A stretch of 36,541 bases of DNA from Deltaproteobacteria bacterium (GTDB taxonomy: Bacteria; Desulfobacterota; Desulfuromonadia; Geobacterales; Pseudopelobacteraceae), in NCBI GenBank assembly GCA_019162745.1, contig JAFLLC010000142.1:1-36541 (forward strand), given 5' to 3'. Position 1 is the stretch's first letter, and every line of letters starts with the position of its first letter. This document shows, in pieces, positions 31,039 to 36,541 of the stretch. Position numbers and translations under genes: made by a program. The notes beneath the pieces are model-generated. The model worked only from the letters and a program-made list of their open reading frames with translations. It did not search any database and was not told where the DNA came from.

Positions 31039-33366
31039 CTAATCAGTCTCCTCGAGGTTGTATGTGGCCAATAAATTTGTCAGCTCTTTGTTGAATTTTG
31101 GTTGTTTCTTAGACTTGTTGTGTTGCTCCAGAGCTTTACTGAGGGCATGTTCGGAATTAGAGAGCTTCGCCACGACATGTTCGATCTGCTTTGTTTGAAC
31201 ATCCACGAGGTTGAATCGCGCAGTCTTCTTGTTGAAGGTAATGACAGTTCCTTTGGGCGTCTCTTTCATCAGTTGAATAAGTTGTGACAGTATTTCAGTG
31301 TTCCGCTTGTGTGTGATAAGCCAGTCCTGCATTACTTTAGAAACGGGCAGGCGCTGATCTTTCTCAACGGTTTCGAGCCGTCGGCATTGAAACTTATGGT
31401 CCCGGTTAAGGAAATTAATTGCGTTCTGATCTCCAGCAACATGGCACGAGTTGGGACATAGGAAACAATTCGAAACAAAGTCGTTGAGGTAGTCACAAGG
31501 ACTCGTGATCAGGTTTTGAGTACAAACACCGGTAGATGTCGCACTTGCAGGTAGGTTGAGTTTTTTTTCGATGTCGTTTCTTGAAACCCAGCGAATCTGT
31601 TGCGTGATTTCGTTTGCCGTTGTCTGAACCACTTTAACTCTGGAAGTGCGTTCAGAGTGACTCGTGTGGATGTACTCGTACGTCTGTTCGGGACTTTTTC
31701 GGCCAGACCAGGCTGTAATGATTTCATTGGGGATGCCGCTTCTGTCAGCCATAGTGTTGGTGTAGTGGCGAAGTTGATGGTAATTCAAGAAGAGGCGTGA
31801 GGAAAAGCCATGACGCGTGAAAAGCTTACCTTTACGACTGACATCTCTGGAGGCGTTTACAGCTAGGTTTAAAGGGGATAAAACCGTGTAAAATCCCGAT
31901 CCGCCTGGTATTCCACCTCCCTTTCTGATGGCTGATTGGCCGTAGTATTGGTGGCCTAAAACACAGAAAAGCGCAGTGTCCATTTTTATTTGGCCTTGAT
32001 CGCCAGTTGAAAAGCCTAAGGGAAAGCTTGGGAAGAACTGTCTGTGGAATTCAAGCAACAACCCTTCGATTTCCTCCACGGAAATCAAGCGGTTGCCATG
32101 GGGATCAAACTTTTTGGTAAGTTCACCCTGATAATCACAATTCAGGAGCTTGAACAAGCCAGGCCGAACAGCTTTCTTTTCAGTATTGGAGGGGATCAAA
32201 TCATCCGCTTGAAGGTCCGCTATTTTCTTAGGTTTCCAACAAGAGGTGCGCCTGGCTAATCTAACGCCCGTGTTGAGCCGGTGAGGTCTCATTTTGACGC
32301 TATTATCTTCTGAGTAAACGTGAACCTCGTCATCGATGCCGTAAAAACCCAGCGCGTAACCTAATTGAAAAAGATGCGGCTTTTGGTCGAGTTCCAGTCG
32401 TGCTTTCCTTTCAGGCTCGATAGGGAGGTCTCCAAGCAGCGTGCGAAGCTTCTGGTCTGGATTTATGTAGTAACGAGCAATAATACGGCCAGGCTGACAA
32501 GCGTTGGAAAAGTAGTTGATACCTTTTTCAACCAAGGGAGCGAGGTCTCGAAGTATATGGTTGTGGTTGTCCTTAAAGCCTTTGCTGCCGGGCCAGTCCA
32601 AGTAGAAAATTGGGGGCCGATCACCCTCGGAGTAGGACATTAGTTTCTGATTAGGAAGAAGTGGCACTTCAGCGGCTGCTCGGTTCGGGGACGCTGTGCA
32701 AACTAGCGCCATGAAGGAAGCAAATGCATCTCGTAAATAGCCGGGTTCTGGGTGTCCATTGATGAGACAGTTTATTGTTTTGGCGTAGACGGCCCCAATG
32801 GCTTTGATGGTGTCTTCATCAGCCATTTTTTGCCTTCGTATTGAGTCCAATTCATTACCAGTTCGATCGCGCTCATCCTGGTTCAACGCCCGAAGTTGCA
32901 GAGAAATCTTTGGAATCAAACCATGCTTTTCACAGAAAGCGATGAACGGAATGACACGATCAAGGCGGGTTCCTTGGAAGGAGTCAATGATAGATGAGAT
33001 GTTTTGCTGATAGAGGTGGCCGTGTATGGAGGAAAGTAACTTTCTTGCACTGCTGACCTGAGCTGTTTTTTCTGCTTCACTGATCGAGAGATTAAAGCAT
33101 TCGATGATGAAGACCTTGATAAGGTCACCGTATGGTTTTGGCAGCGCATTCTCAACGTCTGAGCCGGCAGATCCATGTCCTTTAGTGCCGTGTCGCCCTG
33201 TCAGTATCCGAGCTTTTTTGCCTGTGTTCGGGTCAATGTAGAACCAGATTAGATCATCGAATGTTGCGGGTTTCCCTGTGGGGGACTGGAACTGATTGAG
33301 TGTGGCGACTTCCTTGTACTGGTTGATCAGTGCTTCGGCACGATCAAGGTACTTATTCAATGCCAT
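31039..33366 (-). CDS. ginC: GinC-like large tyrosine recombinase
   Basis: The 775-aa protein has the C-terminal tyrosine-recombinase motifs HQLRHYTNTMADRSG (His530, Arg533, His534) and GRKSPEQTYEYIH (probable nucleophile Tyr565), then a Cys-rich stretch (CDYLNDFVSNCFLCPNSCH) and a charged helical tail with a lysine-rich end. It is much longer than XerC/XerD-type enzymes (about 300 aa) because of large N- and C-terminal additions. Third gene of the operon; its start overlaps ginB by 14 nt. It is expected to work with GinA and GinB on the island ends. Confidence 0.85.
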   Translation of the reverse strand: MALNKYLDRAEALINQYKEVATLNQFQSPTGKPATFDDLIWFYIDPNTGKKARILTGRHGTKGHGSAGSDVENALPKPYGDLIKVFIIECFNLSISEAEKTAQVSSARKLLSSIHGHLYQQNISSIIDSFQGTRLDRVIPFIAFCEKHGLIPKISLQLRALNQDERDRTGNELDSIRRQKMADEDTIKAIGAVYAKTINCLINGHPEPGYLRDAFASFMALVCTASPNRAAAEVPLLPNQKLMSYSEGDRPPIFYLDWPGSKGFKDNHNHILRDLAPLVEKGINYFSNACQPGRIIARYYINPDQKLRTLLGDLPIEPERKARLELDQKPHLFQLGYALGFYGIDDEVHVYSEDNSVKMRPHRLNTGVRLARRTSCWKPKKIADLQADDLIPSNTEKKAVRPGLFKLLNCDYQGELTKKFDPHGNRLISVEEIEGLLLEFHRQFFPSFPLGFSTGDQGQIKMDTALFCVLGHQYYGQSAIRKGGGIPGGSGFYTVLSPLNLAVNASRDVSRKGKLFTRHGFSSRLFLNYHQLRHYTNTMADRSGIPNEIITAWSGRKSPEQTYEYIHTSHSERTSRVKVVQTTANEITQQIRWVSRNDIEKKLNLPASATSTGVCTQNLITSPCDYLNDFVSNCFLCPNSCHVAGDQNAINFLNRDHKFQCRRLETVEKDQRLPVSKVMQDWLITHKRNTEILSQLIQLMKETPKGTVITFNKKTARFNLVDVQTKQIEHVVAKLSNSEHALSKALEQHNKSKKQPKFNKELTNLLATYNLEETD

Positions 33367-34999
33367 GCCGAGTCTCCAGTACCTGGTTGCAGACGTTGAT
33401 GGTTAGCTTGATCCATTTGACTTGTTTTACAAGCTTTTCGACACTGAGCTTTTCTTCAGGCGAAAGCAGCTTTTTGCTATTTGCTTCCAGCTTCAGCTCT
33501 GCGAGCTCCAGCACTTTTCCATGGTCAGCCTCCAGAATTGGCCGGAAGTTGTCACAGCCGTAGCAGCCAACAGGACGCCCCATAACTGCCGAGCATGATA
33601 TGCAGTTTTGTTTGTCACGCAAGCCACCGACCGCATTGAATTCATGGTCGAGAACTTTGTCCTTATTGTTCGAAACCTGTTTAAGTGGATTGCTGAAAAC
33701 AGCTGCGAGAAATTCAGATCCGGCGTACAGATCGTCAATCATCAAGCGCGAATCATAATCGAGGTCAATGTAGTGTCTCGTCGAATGCACCGTAACTCCT
33801 GTGATCTTCGACAGCATTATCGGGCTTAAATTCGCTTGAGCGCCCCGCGTCAAGGCCGTATGACGAATTCTGTTTGATGTCACTGTGCACCTATCGACTC
33901 GGTTTGATTCAACTCTAACGTGTCGCATGCTACTGGTTATTGAGCTTTCATCGATATGCAGTGCCCGAGATTTATCGGTGAAAAGTGCGTTCAGATCGTT
34001 TTGTGATGCAATCTCCAACGAGAAGAAGTCGAGGGAGATGAAAATCGGCATGTCGGAAATCGCGGTTATCAGTTCCTGTTGGGAAGTGCTGCATCCGTTT
34101 TGTTTTAGCAGCAGCCTTACTCCATGCATGTAAAGACGCTTATAACTACTAAGGATGTCGGAGTTCTGAGTATTTAGAGAAATCGGATACTTTTCTGGTG
34201 CTGTTCTCCAAGATCTTCCTTTGTTTTTTGCCAAAAATAACCTGATCTGAAGCTGGTCGATGCCAAGGCTTCCCACTTCTAGGGAGGGATCGATGCGTGG
34301 ATCGTTAAACCGACGCCCAACTGGAAGAACATCGCACCACTTGAGCATCGCTAGCTGAATCGGCCTGCGCACAATTGCTGTCAACAATTTGTTGCTTACG
34401 GCGGCCCTGATTTTTCCAAACTTCTCTTTTGATTGAAAAAACTCTAACGGGTGCTCAACCTGCCAGTTAATAAGTTGCAGACGTAAGTTCAGTGACGCAC
34501 AGAGGCTGTTGAATTCCTGTTCGCTAAGAGTACCTTTTTGGGGATCGAAAATCTTTGAATGTTCCGGGTTCTGGTTGGCCTTGGTAAAGTCTTTGTGGTA
34601 TTGATACTCTCGGTAACCCAGCTTGTACAATGTGGTAAAAAATTGATAAAGGCTTTTCTTTTGGTGTGTAGGCAGACCGCTCCATTGGGTGCGTAGAGTA
34701 ACCAGCTCTGGGATTCCCGCAGACATAAAAGGTTTTGTATTACTGACAACCGTTGTGGTTGTACCGGCCGCCATCGTACTGGCATAGTGCGAGTAGACGG
34801 ATAGCATATGAGACCTATCCAGATCTGGAATGGAGGCATCCCATATCCAGCTCATATCAAACTTCCATCCCTTCGAGGTGGTTGGCAGCAACTGCCACTC
34901 ATCGGCCGTTACGTCGACAGTCTGGCCTCCTTTAGAAATCAATGTCTGCGGCTCATAAGCCCTTTCTTGGGCGGCTAGAACGGTACTCTTTTTACTCAT
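33353..34999 (-). CDS. ginB: GinB-like tyrosine recombinase
   Basis: This 548-aa protein has a box I-like RRPIQLAMLKWCDV (Arg211/212), a box II-like NRIRHTALTRGAQANLSPIM (Arg379, His380) and a C-terminal HSTRHYID with candidate Tyr410. The usual first His of the HxxR motif appears to be Asn376, so the active site may be atypical. A CxxC-CxxC zinc-finger-like stretch (CISCSAVMGRPVGCYGC) follows the catalytic region. ATG 34999 overlaps the ginA stop by 4 nt and the gene overlaps ginC by 14 nt. Second enzyme of the three-recombinase module. Confidence 0.83.
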   Translation of the reverse strand: MSKKSTVLAAQERAYEPQTLISKGGQTVDVTADEWQLLPTTSKGWKFDMSWIWDASIPDLDRSHMLSVYSHYASTMAAGTTTTVVSNTKPFMSAGIPELVTLRTQWSGLPTHQKKSLYQFFTTLYKLGYREYQYHKDFTKANQNPEHSKIFDPQKGTLSEQEFNSLCASLNLRLQLINWQVEHPLEFFQSKEKFGKIRAAVSNKLLTAIVRRPIQLAMLKWCDVLPVGRRFNDPRIDPSLEVGSLGIDQLQIRLFLAKNKGRSWRTAPEKYPISLNTQNSDILSSYKRLYMHGVRLLLKQNGCSTSQQELITAISDMPIFISLDFFSLEIASQNDLNALFTDKSRALHIDESSITSSMRHVRVESNRVDRCTVTSNRIRHTALTRGAQANLSPIMLSKITGVTVHSTRHYIDLDYDSRLMIDDLYAGSEFLAAVFSNPLKQVSNNKDKVLDHEFNAVGGLRDKQNCISCSAVMGRPVGCYGCDNFRPILEADHGKVLELAELKLEANSKKLLSPEEKLSVEKLVKQVKWIKLTINVCNQVLETRHGIE

Positions 35000-36252
35000 T
35001 TGTCAGAATCCATCCGATCTTGATGTTCCAGCATAATCTGGCACACCTTTTTATGCGTTCTTCTGTCGTTATAGGTGTCGGCCATTGTTGAATTTGCCGA
35101 CCAACCCATCGCATATTTTCTGGCGTCTTCGACCTGCTTTGATGTGAAATTTTGATGATCAGCATTATCATCGAATATGTCGTTCCACATGTGTCGAAGT
35201 AGGTGCGGATATAATCGATGATTCAGCACTTGCGAAAGCGTGAAGAGCACTTCATTCACTGATTTCGCGGCGAGTGGTTGCCCCCTAGTTCCCCTGGCAT
35301 TGCTTTCACTGACAAACACGAAGTCGTGATTAAGCGCTCCAGGCACCTCATTCCGGGCATGCTCGATATAGAAAAGCAGATCCTCCATGAGCTTGAACTT
35401 CAAGTTCGCGAGATGAGACTTTGTCTTCTGGTTTGGTCTTTCGAGTCTTGGATCCGAAGGGTCATCATGATTCGAGTAAATCCAAAGTGACGAACCAGAC
35501 TGGTCAGAGCGCAGATCAGATACCTTTAGTTTTGCCAGAGCGCCTCGCCGAATCCCCGTGTCGAGAAGAATGCTCACGATTAGATAATTCCGCACGCGGT
35601 TGCGCTCGGTGAATGGGTTGTTCGGTGAACTCGGAAGAATAGCTTCAAGCATCTTGCAGAATATTTTCGGCGGTATAGCGTCATCCTCTGGGTGGCGTGT
35701 TTCTTGATTTTCCTCGGAATTTAGGGAATGCTCATCAATGATCATCTTTTTTGTTAGCTTGTTGAGCTTGTCTTCAAGATGCGTGCTAACGGAGATCGGG
35801 TCGTAGAACTGTTCAAACAAACAGGTCAGGTACTTTCGGAGGCGATGGATACGGCCCCGTTGCGTGTCGTTGGAGACTTTTGAAGCTAGAAACGTGTTCG
35901 CCGCTAGGATGTTTCGGAACGATTTGTCTTCAGTATTTGCAAACAGCGGAACGACCTTCTCATTTCTGCTGTATCCAGCATTTTTTGCACTGTGCTCATA
36001 ATAGGAGATGTACTCACTCATGGTGAGCAACTTCCCAGATGCCACTCGCTCTGTTAGGTCTATGCCTTTGGAATGGAAGTATTTGAGCACAAACAAAAGT
36101 TCACCGCCGTACCGTGACTGCGTGCTCAGTTTGTACTTAATGAGCGTGTTCAGGTAGACCGAGGCGTAGGGGTCAACTGGGCACGAGGACTTATCGACGA
36201 TCGCGAAGAAGGTCTTCTTGCTCCACTTGTAACGTTTCAATATCGCATCCAT
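34996..36252 (-). CDS. ginA: GinA-like tyrosine recombinase
   Basis: The 418-aa protein has an N-terminal SAM-like core-binding region and a C-terminal catalytic domain with box I DTGIRRGALAKL (Arg235/236), a Lys in KTKSH (278), HLLRH (His350, Arg353, His354), Trp386 in MGWSANST and nucleophile Tyr394 in ADTYNDRR. All catalytic positions are present, so it is the most canonical of the three recombinases. It is the first gene of the operon, nearest the island end, with a predicted promoter at 36292-36320. No strong Shine-Dalgarno precedes ATG 36252. Confidence 0.87.
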   Translation of the reverse strand: MDAILKRYKWSKKTFFAIVDKSSCPVDPYASVYLNTLIKYKLSTQSRYGGELLFVLKYFHSKGIDLTERVASGKLLTMSEYISYYEHSAKNAGYSRNEKVVPLFANTEDKSFRNILAANTFLASKVSNDTQRGRIHRLRKYLTCLFEQFYDPISVSTHLEDKLNKLTKKMIIDEHSLNSEENQETRHPEDDAIPPKIFCKMLEAILPSSPNNPFTERNRVRNYLIVSILLDTGIRRGALAKLKVSDLRSDQSGSSLWIYSNHDDPSDPRLERPNQKTKSHLANLKFKLMEDLLFYIEHARNEVPGALNHDFVFVSESNARGTRGQPLAAKSVNEVLFTLSQVLNHRLYPHLLRHMWNDIFDDNADHQNFTSKQVEDARKYAMGWSANSTMADTYNDRRTHKKVCQIMLEHQDRMDSDK

Positions 36253-36291
36253 ATGCTTAACAAAACCCCACCGACGATAAATAATTTTGAA

Positions 36292-36320
36292 ATAATATAG
36301 AGGAAGTGCTGTTTTGTAAA
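36292..36320 (-). promoter_or_regulatory. Predicted promoter of the ginABCD-ttcA operon
   Basis: Read on the minus strand, TTTACA (36320-36315) and TATTAT (36297-36292) are 17 bp apart and lie 40-70 bases upstream of the ginA start. The -35 box lies within one CTTTACAAA copy (36313-36321), so a recombinase binding there could autoregulate the operon. Confidence 0.5.
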
Positions 36321-36359
36321 GGAAGAATTGGAGCGGCGGAAGGGATAATGCCTCTCACC

Positions 36360-36379
36360 ATGTGGTGTGTCATCCACAT
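36360..36379. repeat. Inverted repeat ATGTGG/CCACAT near right end
   Basis: ATGTGG (36360-36365) and CCACAT (36374-36379) form a perfect 6-bp inverted repeat with an 8-base spacer, upstream of the ginA promoter. Possible regulator or accessory-factor site. Confidence 0.3.
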
Positions 36380-36459
36380 CACGCTGTCATGTATGTTTTT
36401 TATGTGTCGACAGAAGAGTTGAAATATTGCTTGGGTGGCTGATGTGCAGAAAAATAGTG

Positions 36460-36468
36460 CTTTACAAA
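36460..36468 (+). repeat. CTTTACAAA motif near right end
   Basis: Exact copy of the motif at 175-183 and 258-266, here just inside the right terminal inverted repeat. Candidate recombinase arm site. The TAA that ends the truncated host ttcA peptide falls at 36462-36464 within it. Confidence 0.35.
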
Positions 36469-36470
36469 TC

Positions 36471-36485
36471 AGTTACCGGATAGAA
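36471..36485 (-). repeat. Right terminal inverted repeat
   Basis: Read inward (minus strand), TTCTATCCGGTAACT matches the left end TTCTATCCAGTAAAT at 13 of 15 positions. Confidence 0.7.
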
Positions 36486-36491
36486 TTTGCC
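36486..36491. other. Right 6-bp core of the insertion (TTTGCC)
   Basis: On the minus strand these bases are GGCAAA, the Gly-Lys codons of the host SGGK. This is the native target core; the left junction carries GGCACC instead. Confidence 0.6.
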
Positions 36492-36541
36492 GCCGGAAAC
36501 CGCCACCGCGATACGATCACCCTCCTCGATCAGACCGAAGT
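36486..36541 (-). pseudogene. ttcA: Host ttcA, 5' portion (interrupted by island)
   Basis: The minus strand from 36539 encodes FGLIEEGDRIAVAVSGGK, the N-terminal PP-loop region of TtcA. The gene start lies beyond the window. After the Lys codon the frame enters the island and reads FYPVTDL then TAA at 36462-36464. About 61% G+C by hand count. The continuation of the gene (DSYVMLLLLED) is at bases 1-55. Confidence 0.9.

Larger units (their letters stand above)
62..36485. mobile_element. GInt-like genomic island carrying defence cargo
   Basis: The island is delimited by the two halves of host ttcA and by short terminal inverted repeats. It carries a ginABCD-like recombinase operon at its right end, reading inward, and about 29 kb of cargo. 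GInts are described as islands defined by three large tyrosine recombinases plus a small fourth protein placed at one end, and the order and overlaps here fit. The boundaries come directly from the interrupted PP-loop codons. No tRNA gene is involved. The element looks intact: all four recombination genes are open and both ends are present. It also carries its own ttcA, apparently to replace the gene it destroys. Whether it still excises cannot be read from the sequence. Confidence 0.85.

Noticed and set aside
1-36541. CRISPR array or tRNA-associated attachment site
   Set aside because: No regularly spaced repeats and no tRNA gene were seen; the insertion site is within the ttcA coding sequence.

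Overview
The window holds what looks like one complete mobile genomic island of about 36.4 kb (62-36485), caught with both chromosomal junctions. The flanks are two halves of a single host gene, ttcA (tRNA 2-thiocytidine synthase), read on the minus strand. The right edge encodes ...GDRIAVAVSGGK and the left edge resumes with DSYVMLLLLEDLRRRAPV..., so the insertion splits the SGGK|DS ATP-binding PP-loop. The flanks are about 60% G+C by hand count, and the cargo is visibly richer in A+T. The organism is probably a Gram-negative proteobacterium or Desulfobacterota member (Geobacter-like TtcA); this is a weak inference from about 110 bp of host DNA.

Right end (29840-36485, minus strand): three large tyrosine recombinases and a small HTH/coiled-coil protein form a tight overlapping operon. 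This matches the ginABCD arrangement that defines GInt islands, which resembles Tn554. The fifth gene of the same operon is an intact ttcA, overlapping ginD by 4 nt. The island therefore breaks the host ttcA and brings a replacement. The end of the replacement gene is fused to the terminus of a decayed IS21-family element (29441-29855). The island ends carry short inverted repeats (TTCTATCCRGTAA), two different 6-bp cores (GGCACC and TTTGCC) and several CTTTACAAA motifs.

Left end (62-3836): a frameshifted radA remnant, an XRE repressor, a small unknown gene, a PPP-family phosphatase, an orphan Xre/MbcA/ParS-type antitoxin, and a WYL-domain regulator with a palindrome over its own -10 box.

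Core cargo (4007-27040, plus strand): a compact, co-directional defence-type cluster. In order it encodes a Res-type helicase/nuclease, a TIR protein, a large adenine methyltransferase, a membrane-anchored coiled-coil protein, a 1266-aa SIR2 protein, a RelE-like/UvrD helicase fusion, two small unknown proteins, a HEPN/SNF2 helicase fusion, and a 1676-aa sacsin/HSP90-like ATPase with zinc-binding modules. The genes are consistent with restriction-modification coupled to NAD-consuming (TIR, SIR2) and RNase-like (HEPN, RelE-fold) effectors. I do not recognise this exact combination as a named system. A metallopeptidase pair (27141-27842) and a cassette of zinc microprotein, IHF-like protein and membrane Mrr nuclease (27977-29394) follow.

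A 21-bp motif recurs at three module boundaries (3835, 21938, 27913) and may mark shared regulation or modular assembly. No tRNA, rRNA or CRISPR array was seen.
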